DNA of 64,000 nucleotides from Puccinia triticina (taxonomy: Eukaryota > Basidiomycota > Pucciniomycetes > Pucciniales > Pucciniaceae), in contig NC_070571.1 in assembly GCF_026914185.1 (NCBI RefSeq), forward strand, positions 4,526,001-4,590,000. The letters run 5' to 3'. The notes beneath the pieces were generated by a model. That model was not told where the DNA came from. It ran no database searches and saw only the letters and a list, made by a program, of their open reading frames with translations. The position numbers were made by a program, and so were the translations under genes. Within the stretch, counting starts at the first letter, position 1. Each line of letters begins with the position of its first letter. Positions 22,904 through 35,646 of this stretch are shown here, piece after piece.

Positions 22904-24677
22904 AATCAAGGGTCAATCTTGGCCGACGATATGGGTCTTGGAAAGACTTTAACGTCCCTAGCGCTAATTGTCAGTTCAAAGGATGCGGCTGAATTGTTTG
23001 CCAACACAAACAAGCGAAACACAAAGGCAACATTAGTGATATGCCCATTATCAACGTTGGCCAATTGGGAGGCGGAAATCCATAAGCACCTCAACCAGAG
23101 CCTTACCAAGTACGCTGTGTATCACAGAGAAGAACGCAAACAGTGGACAGCACAAATGCTTTGGGACAATGATATCGTTCTTGTCACTTATGATACGGTA
23201 GCGAATCTTTATGAGTCCAGATGTGATGCTTTATTTGAAGCAACCTGGTTTCGTACCATATTGGATGAAGGCCAGTGAGTTCATTCTGGCCTGTATAATG
23301 TGCTTAAAGGATGCACTGCTGACTGTTATTTTTTTCACTAGCTTGATTCGTGACTCAGCGACAAAGCGAAGCCGGGCAATTCTAGCGTTGGAGACCCAAC
23401 GGAAACTATGCTTGACAGGAACCCCGTTGCAGAATAACTTAAGCGACCTTTACACGTTGATCAGATTTATAAAGGTGGACCCGTGGATGAGAGAAGAGGT
23501 TTGGCAGACGTTCATCAAACCAAACATACGACAAAAATCCGAGAAAGCAATTGAATTGCTTCAACAACTTCTGGCAACTGTTTCGATAAGGAGACTGAAA
23601 ACAGATGTGCTCCGTTTACCACCGAAAGTAGAACAAAAAGTAGGCTTACAGATGCCAGAACCTTGGGCGGAAGACTACCGCCAGCGATATCACATTTTTG
23701 CCGACAAGTATGGACTCGACCGAGAAAATGAAAGCTGGGATTCAGCAGAATTTTTTCAACAATTGACTATGCTCCGACTTTATTGCAATCACCCACGATT
23801 GGCTGGTGGGAGCCACTATGATCTACCACGGCAGGAAACTACATGGCACAATAGTCCAAAAATTGCGCATTTGGTAGAAGATCTGAAGACGCACTTAACT
23901 TTGGAGCAAGGTGGTAATATTCCCAAGGCGGTGGTTTTTTCTCAGTGGACCTCCTTCCTGGAAATGTGAGCTCCGACTTAGATTTTTTTACCTGGAATCT
24001 ATAATCCGCTGATGAAATTGTGATCCAGTGTGGGTGTAGCACTTCTCGAAAATCAGATAGCCTTTGAAACACTAGACGGCTCCTGCTCACTACAGCAGAG
24101 GGAAAAAAGTTTGGCTAGGATTAGACAGGAACCTAATGTCCAAGTCCTTTTGGCAACAATTGGAGCAGGTGGCGTGGGGATTGACCTTACCTGTACACAA
24201 AAGGTCTACTTGATGGTGAGTTCAGTGTGTATTAACACTATCGCGCCTTGGACTGACAAAAAATGCTTCAAGGAACCTTGTTGGAATCCAAGTGTAGAAA
24301 GCCAGGCAACAGATCGCGCCTATCGGCTGGGCCAGAGCTGCACCACTCGCATCATTCGTTACTTCATAGAAGGGAGCATTGAGGTGAATATGATAGAGGT
24401 AAGCTCTACCTGATAATGTAGCTCTAAAAGAGGCTAATGAAAATCCGTATATAATAAATTTTAGATACAAAACAGGAAGAAGGAATTGGCACAGTAAGCA
24501 ATTTTTATTTACATATTTCAAAGAAGAATTCACGCCAAACAATAGTGATTGCACAGTTTAGCATTGGATCAGCCAGGCGATAACATGAAGGAAGTGGTAC
24601 GGATGATGATCGAATCAATTAATCTCAAACGCCAGCAAGAGGATCAGATGGAAGGAAATTCAAAGGGTTCATCCTGA
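22904..24677 (+). pseudogene. SNF2-family ATPase (Rad5/HLTF-like), 3' part
   Basis: Exons 22904-23274, 23342-23965, 24029-24215, 24273-24398, 24465-24493 and 24557-24677 (stop 24675-24677), joined by introns of 57-67 nt. Helicase motifs in order: ADDMGLGKT (Walker A), CPLSTLANW (Ia), DEGH across the first splice junction, LTGTPLQNN (III), then KAVVFSQWTSFLE (IV), LLATIGAGGVGIDLT (V) and ESQATDRAYRLGQ (VI). No RING domain interrupts the core, unlike full Rad5/HLTF. The family remodels chromatin or stalled forks using ATP. The core frame is intact and only the fold-back insertion breaks it. It lies inside a CACTA element, so it is captured cargo or an element gene. Its 3' end overlaps the convergent gene at 24644 by about 34 bp. 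Confidence 0.85.
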
Positions 24678-25943
24678 ATATTCAAGACTTCCTGGGCTAC
24701 TTTTGGTCTGGATTGGAGAAATGCGGGATCGTAGCAGCTGCAAGGCAAGCCGATGGGGACCGCCGAATCTGGAGATGTGTTGATAGGGTTGCGACGTCGT
24801 AATTCAAGTAATTTAGTTCTCTGTACAACCCTAGGACCTTTTTCTTTGCGCAAGCGTTCAACCGTGGCTTTGTCCAATTTGTGAGCAAACTCAGTGAGTT
24901 CATGGGAGCGCCAAGGTAAGTGAATTCGAGAGAGGTCCCCTGCTCCGTCTTCTTCTGTGTCAGAGGTGCAAGCGGGATCCATGAAAATGTGAATTACACT
25001 CATAGGGAGAGACAAGGCCACACAGGTATCCACACAACGATTGCTCAACTGCAGATATGCATGATTCAAAGCAAATCAGAGGGTGAAAGTCAGAGACATT
25101 TTAGCTTCTGTGAGCAACAAGAAAACACACCTGTTTTTGCCTTTTGCTTCGAGTTTCACGGGCAGACTTTGACTGACGCCAAGTGGGGTTGCGAGAAGAT
25201 TGTTGGAGATCGGCATGGCGCCCATGTACCCAACGAAATAGGACCTTTTGACCGTTAGAAAATGTATTGTCGGTGGGTGAGATGGCGAATTTGTGCAAAA
25301 GACCGTTATTTTTGGCAAAAGTCCAATGCTTCCAGATCATACTTGCAAACCACTCGTTGTAAGGAGATCCTGGGGATTCATACCATGCAAAACTAATATG
25401 CTGGATATTCACGGCGGCAAGATCTTCAATGAAAAATTGTCGGCAGATGATTGGAATACATTTGATTCTCCCCGCAACCTCAAGGTCTGAAAGATTGTGT
25501 TTGGTGAGGTACAAGCGGAAGCGGGCAAGAATTGCATCGTTAGTGTATGCCTTGTTTGCCTTCTGCTTGAACGTGGAAAGCTGTGATTGGGGTGGCGAAG
25601 GCGGGAGGTCGCTCTTGGCAGCGTCGATTCCAAGCAAAACCCTTGTGAAGTCGTAGAGGGATCAAGGGAATGCAGAGTTAGCAGATGGAATACCACTCGC
25701 AACAAGCTGTGAGTGGAGGTTAGTGACAGTGGTTTGCATAAGTCCGTTCTTGAGGCTGGGATGATGGGTCTTCATCTTGGTTATTGGAAGAGGTTGATCT
25801 GATAGTGTGATGATCAAAGGAGTGAGGGAGAAAGTGGAAATGGTGGTGTGGTTGGCAAAAAAATCAACACCCGGTGGCCAAGCACCCAGACATTGGGGAT
25901 CTGTTGTACATGGTTGATTTGGCCGCAGAAAATCCCCTTTCAT
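24644..25943 (-). pseudogene. Unknown protein gene in CACTA element, one in-frame stop
   Basis: A likely start at 25943 (MKGDFLRPNQ) runs in one frame to TGA (25662-25664) and continues in the same frame as SLYDFTRVLLGIDAAKSD. Then an intron at 25049-25130 (donor GTGTGT, acceptor CTGCAG) leads to a last exon 25048-24644. I do not recognise the family. The segment RFRLYLTKHNLSDLEV...IPIICRQFF and a C-terminus rich in Lys/Arg/Glu look like conserved protein. If TGA was once CGA, a single transition broke it. It is convergent with the SNF2 gene. Confidence 0.5.
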
Positions 25944-26044
25944 TGATGTAGCCGCCCAAGATGAACCGGTCCCTTGTGGCGGAGGGATGAAGGGCTCATG
26001 GGTGGAAATTTCAAGCCCATGGTGTCCAATGAACGATTGGACAT

Positions 26045-26338
26045 TTGGACAATCGTCCAAGTTGTCCTGAGGGGGTGAAATTTTGAGAGGCAAAGATGGT
26101 CATGAGTTTTTGCAAAAAAAATGCATTGCAGAGTATGTATTTAGATTCTGAAGCGAGGTGGTTTATGTTTTGGAAATGACTTGGACGATCGTCCAAGTTG
26201 TTAAAGACCTTGGACCATTGTTCATGTCAAACTCTGGCAATAAAATTGACTGCCATGGCTATCATTCTCTTAGACAATGTGCCTAAGAAGAAGCCGGTGC
26301 GGTAATTTGAAAAAGGAACAACTTGGACGATTTTCCAA
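26045..26338. repeat. Palindrome cluster 1 (TTGGACGATCGTCCAA type)
   Basis: Copies at 26045-26060 (TTGGACAATCGTCCAA), 26181-26196 (perfect TTGGACGATCGTCCAA) and 26323-26338 (imperfect). They lie in the divergent interval between the gene starting at 25943 and the transposase starting near 26772, so they could be binding sites near both promoters. Confidence 0.75.
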
Positions 26339-26771
26339 AGCGTCCGGAAATGCTAGCAATAATAATCCCTTGGTTGGATGTTTAACCCCCAGCATATGTA
26401 GTACATGGCGAGTGGATCATGGCCCGTTGAGCTCCTTGAATTCACAGGGATTCAAGGATATCAGCCAGACGCTTGTGCCATTGCGCCAGCGGGATGGCAA
26501 ACATGTACAAACATGTGTGTGTGTACATATGTAAATTTTGGGCGCCCAGGAGCTGTTGCACATACGTAGAAAATGCATCCAAACCTTGCATTCATGCCAG
26601 TGCTGGTGTTTGCCGACAACCAGGAATTCATTCAACCTTCCAAACATCCCTCTTGTCGGTCAGCATAATCACACTCAACCACATACTCCAACACCATCTG
26701 TGAGTACCTCTTTGTCCTTTCCTCGCCTCAACAGCATGTAGCAATGATGGTAACGGTATGCATCTCAGGTT

Positions 26772-29700
26772 ATGCGCGTTTGTAGCTGCGGGGAATTTGG
26801 TTGTGGGCAAAAGGTTTACCGTGACAGCAATGGAATTGAGCAGATGGGTGTTCCGTTGTCAGATGTGAGTTTTCGAAGACACAAAAGGTTGGCTAATTTG
26901 ACCGGTATACTGGGAAGTAGACGGCTCAATAATCAAGAAACTACCCCCCATCCGCGGCCCCTCTCCACGGCCTCCGGAATACAAGCCGCTGAATCTCAAA
27001 TCCCAATCCCGGACGCCGTCAACCAGGACAACCGCCCAGAAGGCCCAAGCAGCAACTCGGCCGTATTCGTTGCGAGATCCCAATCAGACACTGAAAATCC
27101 CAGGCGCGATCCCAACAACACACATAGCGTTCCACAGACGCAGGAAAACCACCATCTAGACCCAGGGCTGCGATTCATAGATCCACATTCCCTTCATGTG
27201 TTACTTCAAGCCGCTCGCTTCCACTTTGAGGATTATATGAGTGAAGAGGCGTGTGAGCGGTTCCTGGCTGACAAGAAACAAAAGTTATCTCGCTTGGGTA
27301 CCAGATTTGGCTTCGAAACATCGATCATGTTGAAAAACATCCCAGCTTTGATGAGTACTGTAACATTGCATCTTGGGTTGGACTGTTTTTTTCAGGAGCA
27401 GGCGACTTGTCCAAAATGTTGGGCGCTCTACGAAACCATTCCAGATTCTGCTAGTTGGGCGAAGCAAAGACTTCACGCTACATTGACGACTCGCTGTACG
27501 GCCAAATTCTTCACATCCGCCAGGAGCCTCTCTGCGTCAAATGAACAAGAGCCTCGGAAGTGCGAAGAGCCAGTTTTCAAGGAATTCGTAGCCTCCGGGA
27601 AACCAGCCTGGCGACCAATTAAAAGTTTCTGCTATCAGAGGCTGAGAGACTGGCTGAAGAGGAAGCTTCTCCTTCAGGACTTTGAGGACCTGATCGAAGC
27701 ACCTTTGAAGTATACGAGTCAAGACGGTGTCATGCGGGATATATGGGACGGTACCGTATGGAAGACTTTCAAACATCCCAGCACAGCCTCGGAGCCTTAC
27801 ACACGCACTTCTGGAAACCTGGTATTTAGCCTCTACGTCGACTGGTTCAATCCTCATGGGAATAAGATAGGTGGAAAGTGTTTGGAGGCTGGCGCTGTAA
27901 CCTTAGTCTGTCTTAACTTGCCTCCAGGAGACCGCTATCTAGAGCAAAATATTTTCCTGTTTGGAATCACTCCGGGCCAGCCCTCAGCCGATCACATACA
28001 CAATGTCCTTCAACCGCTGGTGACGGAGTTCTTGGAATTTGCTGATGGAGTTGCATTCAAACAAAAGTCACGCTTTCCCGGTGGAAGAACGATCCGCGCA
28101 GTTCTACTCCCATTGATAGCCGATCTCCCAGCACTGAGAAAGGTGGCCGGATTTGCGTCTCATTCAGCCACTCTGTTCTGTTCTTTGTGTAAGCTTACTC
28201 GCCCGCAGATCAATGTTTATGATCCGTCAAAATTTCCTCCCCGGAATCATGAAGATCACATTGAGTGGGCTAGAAAATGGCTCAATAGCCCTGATAGTAC
28301 GCGCAGGAATACCATCGTCAAAGACAAAGGTGTCCGCTATAGCCCGTTGAACGAATTACCATACTGGAGGCCCCTGGAATACTCTAGTATTGATGTTATG
28401 CATGCTTTTCTTGTTCTTCTGTTTCCACTCCAGTCATCTTTGAACTCTTTTGATCCCGCCAGACCGATTGTAACTCATGTACTTGTAGTACATATCAGCC
28501 AAGATATGTTACGTTCAAAGACCATTCTCTCTCGTACTTTGGGTTGGCAGCTACTGGGAAGAAGCTCGAGGCCGATCTGAAGAAGATGCAAAAAATTCAA
28601 CCGAGCAAACAAGAGGCCGTGTTTGAGGTGTTACTTGAAAGGAGAACTCAGAGCAAAAAACGTCCCGCCGAAGATGACAAACATCCAGCAAAACGCCGCT
28701 TAACAACAGAAAATGTTCTAGCTTTGGCCGCAACAAGTGCAGACAACCTTCCAGCAACACGCCCACAAGGAAATTCTTCCCGAGGAACACAAGCTTCCGG
28801 CGCCACAGTTCATCAGTACAGCCTACTAGCGCGCCTCACCAGCCAAAAAGGAAGTGTTTCAAGCCAAGCAACCATAAATCCGCGCAAGGAATCTGCCCCA
28901 GCATCACGTCATTCTCTTGGGGGAAGCTTGGCGAGCGAAGCGGACACTCACGACGAGGAGGAAAGCACGCCGGAGAGGCAGTTAGACGATCAGATGCCGC
29001 GCTTGCTCCCTGAAGAACTCGAGTGTGTTCCGCGGGCTATTGAGCAAACTTGCCTACCGTCGTGGGTTGACCGCCTGCCTCTCAAATTAGGCGCCGCAAG
29101 TGCAGGTTCACTGAAAGCAGCCGAATGGGGAATCTTGTACACTGTGTTTTACCCTCTCGTCTTATTGCCTCTATGGGACCTTTGTGAGGAAAACAATCAT
29201 CGTAAAGTGTTAGCCAAAAGCTTGGTGAAAATCGTTCACATCATCCATCTGTTGAACCATTGGATGATCACCAGTGCACAGTTAAACTCCATCCGCAAGG
29301 CAATCGAGCAGTACAGGAAGCACACACTTGAGAGCTGGCCAACAGTTAAATCAAAGCCAAACATCCATATTCTCCAACATTTCCCGGAAGTAATCGAACG
29401 CTTTGGGCCACCAGCTTCGTATGCCGCATGGGCCCAGGAGCGCTTGAACGGACTCCTTGGGAAAGCCAAAACCAATAATCATTCCGGTCAGCAATTCACT
29501 TGGTTCTGATTCTGGATGTGTGGCAATTGACTAACATATTGTGATCCGGATCCAGGTGTTTTGAGCAAGACATTGTTTTGCCGATGGATGCAGCGGAGTA
29601 CATTTAAACGCTTGAGTGAGCTTACTGATAGGAACGTTTGTGGCGTCAGTGCGGGGACAAGGCCAACGGTTTCTCAAACAGTGCTCCCAGGTGAAATATA

Positions 29701-30294
29701 TGCCAACTGGCGAGATCATCTGAACGAATACCCTCCATACTCATCGTCCCAATGGATTCGCGAAGCATCGGAAAGGAATTCGAACACGTCTACAATTTTA
29801 AATCCTTTGGTGACCTTGCAGCCAAGCTTTAAGGATGCACAAAAGAAGAATTACACTGTTGAAAAGGACCATAAAGGCAACTCCTACATTCACTTTAGGT
29901 TGGGAGGAAAGAATCAGTTTGGAAGTATCCAAACAATCTTCACCTCTGAGCAGTTTCCTAACGCCACATGGGTACATGTGGCCCTCTTTGCGGAACTGGA
30001 CGAGAAGGACGCGCATATCAATCCGTACCGAGAGGTTTTGAGGCTCCACTACCAACTTCTTGTCCAATCTAACACTCCTCAAACACTTGTGTTACCCACC
30101 AAGGATATCATAGGACATGTGGCAGTAATGACGAATCCTTCAGGGGTCTTTGGCGTGAACATTGAAACCATTTCAGTGGCCTTAGTCCATCATTGGGTGA
30201 GTGAACCCCTGGTATCATGCCGTTGTATCCCCCTCATTCTCATTGGTGTCCACTGATGCATAAGCTTTAACCTCAGGGCGTGACAAGGGATTGA
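26772..30294 (+). CDS. Tnp2-like CACTA transposase
   Basis: Exons: 26772 to about 28410; about 28500-29486; 29556-30196; 30277-30294 (stop 30292-30294). The intron between the first two is placed only roughly. A Cys-rich N-terminus (CSCGEFGCG) is followed by the transposase core: SLYVDWFNP (about residue 353), LPLIADLPALRKVAGFASH with CSLCKL (about 449) and SSIDVMHA (about 539). These supply the three acidic residues expected of the Tnp2 fold. The second exon has LPSWVDRLPLKLG and NIHILQHFPEVIERFGPP...ERLNGLLGKAKTNNHSG, the DUF4218-like region of such transposases. The third exon is the C-terminal domain. No stop interrupts the exons, so it may be functional. An upstream noncoding or short coding exon is possible because CTCAG precedes the first ATG. 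Confidence 0.85.
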
Positions 30295-30361
30295 CAACAT
30301 CCAACGGTTTCTTCGCTGGACGTATTGCGGAACTTGACACACAACCCTTGGCCCCTGGGAC

Positions 30362-30480
30362 TTGGACAATCGTCCAAACCACCATTCCTCCCCAGTTGGA
30401 CGATCGTCCAAGTTTCCAAACCTTCCCACTTGGACGATCGTCCAAGTTTCTGGCCAATGGCCATTTGGATGCTTGTCCAA
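30362..30480. repeat. Palindrome cluster 2
   Basis: Copies at 30362-30377 (TTGGACAATCGTCCAA), 30396-30411 and 30430-30445 (both perfect TTGGACGATCGTCCAA) and 30465-30480 (diverged). They lie just after the transposase stop, spaced 34-35 bp between starts. Confidence 0.8.
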
Positions 30481-30961
30481 ATCTCCCTCAGCCTCCCTCT
30501 TTTGCCGTACGTGTCGCCGTCAACTTGTTCCACAGCCTCCAACCCTTTCAAAACCCCCCTACATGTTTATTTCTCTCAGCTTCTCCGCCCCACTCCCCCT
30601 CTGACGCAGTCCCTCTCTACAACCAATCTGTAGAAATGCTACCTACCACAAGATGTACGCCCATTTCTATTCCTCCCCCGTTTTGTTCCATTTCTACATC
30701 TTCCGCGGCGTGGTTCTCAAACTACAGCAATGTTGTAATTTCAATATATCTACCACCCCCTCCGATCCTCCCTAAGACTTTGGATATAGATTTACCTTTT
30801 GACAATCTCACTGCATGATAAGATGTGTCCGGCACAGCCCATCCTCTACTCTGAAGAGCATCTCCACATGTTTCAGTAGACCCTGTGCGGTGTTTGGTCT
30901 TCAGACTGCCATCTGCCAGCCAGCAGGCTTTTGAAAATAAATAAGAGCTCCCCCAGCCTTA

Positions 30962-31491
30962 ATGGATATCTCTTGTGCCTGCCCCCATTCAAGCCTCCCG
31001 CAAGATTTCCCAACTGATACCCCTGCGAGCTTCTCAATGTGTTCCCACCCGGAGTCTTCCAAAAAAAGAGATTTGGATGGTTCTTGGTCCAATGACCTGA
31101 CTCAATCCCAAAAGCAATGGATTTACGGCGTAATTGATTCCATGAAATCCTTGGTCAATACCAAGTTTGAACCAGACAACGACCCCAGGACCCCCCTCCA
31201 AAAGGCACTGGACGACGATCATGTGCTGAGGCACATTAACATTTACTACAATGGTGCAAGACAGGAAGCCGTATCCATGCGGTTGAGTGATCAATTCCCT
31301 GACCTTTACTCTCTCTGGGTAGCTCGCCGGGCCAAGCTCGGCAGAGGTTAGTCATTCTCCTGCAAAAACCCCCGGGACACACTTCTGACTATTCTTTCCG
31401 AGCAGGAATCCCCGTCAAGAAGGAATTCAACATAGTATATTGTTTGGCTGTTCAGAGAGGTGAAATCCCACTGGCCAAACATGACAATTGA
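30962..31491 (+). CDS. Small unknown protein gene in CACTA element
   Basis: Two exons, 30962-31346 and 31406-31491 (stop 31489-31491), with a 59-nt GTTAGT-GCAG intron at phase 1; about 156 aa. It starts MDISCACPHSS. The middle (WIYGVIDSMKSLVNTKFEP...ALDDDHVLRHINIYYNGARQEAVSMRL, read as separate motifs) looks like a folded alpha-helical protein, and the second exon ends PLAKHDN. No recognisable domain, signal peptide or zinc site. It has the same strand as the transposase and lies between palindrome clusters 2 and 3. Confidence 0.55.
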
Positions 31492-31936
31492 TACAAATAG
31501 ATGAAGCTTTCTCCGGAACATCTATTTACAAACCCTACCCCTCTGGCGCCTCACTCCTCTTCATTGATAAACACGTATATATACACACAAATGAAATCAA
31601 ATGAAAAACTACTATGTAAATCTATAGCGGGGAAAACTCTGACCACGATTTACCACATCCTTAAGTTATGTTGAGCTTTTATTGGCCCACATTTCCATAC
31701 AAATACATCAAGTCATGTTATAAGTCGTACTTTTCCCCATCTCCTACGCCGTTGTGAATGATAAGCAAAACCAGATCGCCCATCATTATTCCCCCGGCTG
31801 TCCTATGAAAATCCAGACTCCTCTATCTCTATCCACCTCATCCCTGCCCGTCACATGATTCCCAATCAAGCCCAAATATCCAAATGTCTCAGTGGCAATC
31901 ATAAAATTTTAGGTTTAACTGACTGGACACATACCT
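31492..31936. other. Intergenic, CACTA element
   Basis: About 440 bp between convergent genes. A+T-rich with no supportable gene. Confidence 0.45.
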
Positions 31937-33473
31937 TCATCCAGACATTTGAACTTCTGGACCTGAGGAGCCTGCCTGTTTGCTGGCCGCCGGCGCCGCC
32001 TGTTGCGGCCCGGTTGAACGACTGCTTCCCTGGACCGGGGGGCGGTGATTTGATGCGCCAGATGATTTTTCCAACATCTCATTTGCCAGCTTATCAAGGT
32101 CCATGCGTTCGCTCGCGATATGTTCTGCGTGGAATTCGCCAACTTCTTGTAAATAGTTATCCCCATATGCGTCGCGGGGGTAGCGATTGGGTACAGTTTG
32201 CTCGGTCCGTTCTTCAGCGGTAGGGCTTCGGGTGTCTTTGCGGTCCAACAGGCCTTTTACCAACATCTTCTTTTGAGGGGTTTTGGCACGCTGCAATGCA
32301 GCACGGTCAATACAGCGAATTATGTTTTCCATTTGCGCGCTCCGCCAGTATGCTGTGATTCGTCGGGGCAAGGAGTTCACATCGTCTTCTTCAAAGTCCA
32401 AGACTGCATCTGGATCACGAAGTAAATGCCCCAGAATCTTCTTTGTGGGGTAGAGGGATAGGAAGGTGTCCGCGAGGAGGTTGGCAATCTGATATAATTA
32501 AAGCCACATTCTTTCAATTAATCATGTTGTTCCAAGCGGGTCATGAGGACAAACGGAATGCACCTATCTTACCTTTCTCTTTGTAGATCGAACATACTGG
32601 GTGCGCTTCCTCTGTGCGACCACGACAGCTGGGGTGACCTGAGCCTTCAACCTAGTCAACCCTTGGTTGCTGACCCATTCGAAAAATCGTGTTTTGATTC
32701 CGGGAATTGCTGACTCGAGAACTTCAACATTGATGCGTTTTGCCCATGGCAGCCAGTGCCGAACCGTAATGTCTGCCATAACTGTGTTCCATAAGCAATC
32801 CCGTACAAACGGTGCATTCCAGTCAAAGGTGAAGCGGGGAAACCCATGCTTGGCTAGATCGGCTTCCATCTCCCTCTTCACATGGATCAAGACAGCCGAG
32901 GTCGTGTTAACGGGAGAAGCTCGGAAAGTCACAGGTACAAGGCAAGTTTTAAGTAATTCCATCTCAGTCTTCCGGATGAGTTTGATCTCCTGTTCATTTG
33001 CTTGCGGGTGCTTCTTCGTTGCTTCTTCCAATCGCTGACTAAAGGCTTCCTTTTGGCGCTCTCTCCAGGTGTCCCAATTCGCGAGTTCCTCTACAGTTAC
33101 AGAAGTCGGAAGATCTTGTGGCTTTGCGTTGGGTGGTAGCCCCATCATGGCCCGAGTGAATGTTTGAAGACTCCGTAGAACTTTGTCCCGATGATGAGGC
33201 TTCTCATCAGCTGCCCGCGTAATGATCCTAGACAAGTCCTGATCGGTTTGTCGGTCCTGAGTGCGGGCCTTGGTGGCCCTTCGGCGACGGCTGCTGCCTT
33301 CAGCTAGGGTTTCCAGCGGGACATCTGTAAACATAATTAAAAGCAAAACTCATTAGTCATCAGATTTAGCACACATCGGTACTTAGAGAGAAACAGCGAT
33401 TACCTCCAACCGCTCTTTCAGTCAAACCGGGATCCACAGCTGCCTCCGTAAAGAAGATGTCATCGATATCCAT
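31937..33473 (-). CDS. Unknown protein gene in CACTA element
   Basis: Three exons on the minus strand: 33473-33404 (MDIDDIFFTEAAVDPGLTE), 33324-32573 and 32488-31937, with clean splice phases; about 457 aa. It is rich in charged residues. The middle holds a long helical stretch (EELANWDTWRERQKEAFSQR) and a conserved-looking segment (FPRFTFDWNAPFVRDCLWN). The C-terminus is Pro/Ser/Gln-rich and probably disordered. I do not recognise the family. No stop or shift breaks it. Its placement within a transposon suggests an accessory or captured gene. Confidence 0.6.
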
Positions 33474-35646
33474 GACAAAAAACCGCGACGCTTGCAATCC
33501 GGGGGCGGCGATCCAACTACTAAAGGCTAGACAGGTAACGGGTGAGAAGTTGAGATGGTGTTGAGACTACCGGCAAGTGTACTTAGTGTACTTGATGGAT
33601 ACACTACAGCTAATCAAGTACCAGGTCAACACGGGCACATGCTCATTTTTGCGGCTTGACCCGGCAATTGAAATACTCCAAATCATCACTGAAAGGGGGA
33701 CGCAAAGCCCGCACAACTTCCAATTAACTTCTTGAATTCAATTGGCTGCATGGAAGTTACATTTGACCAGGGCAAACTGCCTGTCTACCATCGTTTGTGT
33801 TATCTTATGTATCTGCATTTGTTCGTGTAAGGTATTTCCCACCCCAATGGATCACACTGCCTTAGTATGTACTCAAAATCACAGGGCATCCCATGTTGGT
33901 GGCGGTGGTCGGCTCCAGGAGATATGATTCTCAACGTATAACCAGAAAGCCAACCCCAAGCACCAGGAGCTCCTTGACTGATCACCTGTTACCTTGCGAA
34001 GCCAGATATTTATTTGGCTTTTGTGTGGCTCGGATCAGCCACTTAAGACTTAGGCACATTTGTTTTGTTCGTTGAGAGGGAGCAAGAGCGGTCCCAAGTA
34101 GCTTTAAGTGCTGACCTCAGGGAAAAGCATCAATAAAGGTGTGCAGAATAAGGTATCGGCCTTCACAATCATCACCAGCTGCATCAATCAGGCGATCCCC
34201 ACAACTGTCTTGATGCAATTCATATATAGCCTGCGCCCTATTGTCTTCAGTAAGGTGTGCCCGGCCGCTTGGACTTTGGCCAATCGTCCAACACAAGCAC
34301 AATCAAGAAACGATGATGGGTGCTTGGACATGCATGTTCCCATACCCTCACAAATTGATTGTTGAATGATAAGGCCTTCCACCTCTCAAAGCAAATTGAA
34401 GTAGTAGGTAAAGGTTTCCATCGATTTGGCCCTTGCCCAATGCAAAACCCTCCAAACTGCCATCCCAATTCCCAGACAAGGTCAGACTTGGACAATTGTC
34501 CATCTTGAATCACGATCTCGATTGATCCAGATCGTGATCTGACCTGGATGACTATCCTGCACCTGAAGAATTGTTCAAGTTGGACGATTGTCCAAGCTGG
34601 CCAATTGTCCAATCATCCAAGCGGCGTAGCTGGGATGGATATCATCATGGACATTTGTCTACAACTCCATTTTCCACCAGAATGATAGAGTCTCTCTATG
34701 GCGGAATTTCAGACAATGTGCGGACATCCCGCACACATACATATCTACTCCTGTTATTCACTTAGGTCGTAGCAGTTAGGTGCCCTCTACACCATTGCGG
34801 CCTATTATGTACATACATTTGCACAAGTCCAAACAATTTTGACATGGCGCAAAGTTATATGTATGCGCCTGCGTAGGCATGTATGATCATCAAACATTAC
34901 ATAGTGAGCCTGAAACGTGACAATGAAAATGTACATGAATCCGGACGTACATATAGCTGCAACCAATCACCCCACAAGTGAGCGCCCAACTTCTTTCACC
35001 TCCCCTTCACTTTCCACGCTATGTACATTCTAAGAAACATCTTATCTTGCTCTTTTGGAAAGGTTCACCCACTTACAGTTTGGGAACATCAACATCAACG
35101 CTCTGGCCCTTGTTGTTCCTCTATCCCTTCTGCTGACGTCCCATGAGCTCATCAATTTTCAGCGCTTTTCTAGCTTCAGAATTCTATGTAAGCCTCATCT
35201 CCCTTCAAGCTTTCGCGTATGTTTGAGCTCAACGCCTTCCTTTGCTCACGGCCCTATCTCTTTGCAGACTTGAAGATTAGATCATAAACTTAATCCCTTT
35301 CGTATTTTCATAGCAGCTGCCTTCCTTTGAGCTTTCCGTCAACAATCCAAACAATCATGAATGGCTCAGGTAGTCCGTCATCATCTGTCCGTAGGTCAGC
35401 TTTTCTACAATTTTCAAGCTTTCTTCCCACTACCTTCAACGATCGGTCCCTCCCCCAAAATAGTCTGCCATGTAAGGGTCTCAGTCTCGTCTTTGTTCCT
35501 TGGTGTTGTCTTTCCCCCCCTCTATCAATCTTCACTCGTCAAGCCGGCCAGTTTCATCCTTGTTAACTCTCAAAAAAATCTATCTATTCATTCCGTCACA
35601 CTAGTGCACTCCCCTCCCACTTTTACTCTCCCCAGGCCTTATCTCT
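33474..35646. other. Intergenic, CACTA element, with palindrome cluster 3
   Basis: About 2.2 kb with no supportable gene. The best palindrome copies are 34489-34503 (TTGGACAATTGTCCA) and 34580-34595 (TTGGACGATTGTCCAA), with diverged copies near 34265 and 34600-34620. The last few hundred bases are CT-rich, as in fungal promoters. Confidence 0.5.
34262..34621. repeat. Palindrome cluster 3
   Basis: At least two good and several diverged copies of the TTGGAC(G/A)ATNGTCCAA motif. They lie upstream of the plus-strand pseudogene beginning at 35647 and of the minus-strand gene starting at 33473. Confidence 0.65.

Noticed and set aside
20943..24677. The fold-back insert as a normal intron of the SNF2 gene
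   Set aside because: It has perfect inverted ends and an AAT duplication, and it lacks GT...AG at the points that would keep the frame. Transcript data could reopen this.
30291..30818. 175-codon frame after the transposase as an extra transposase exon
   Set aside because: It reads through palindrome cluster 2 and Pro/Ser-rich sequence. The spliced transposase already ends at 30294.
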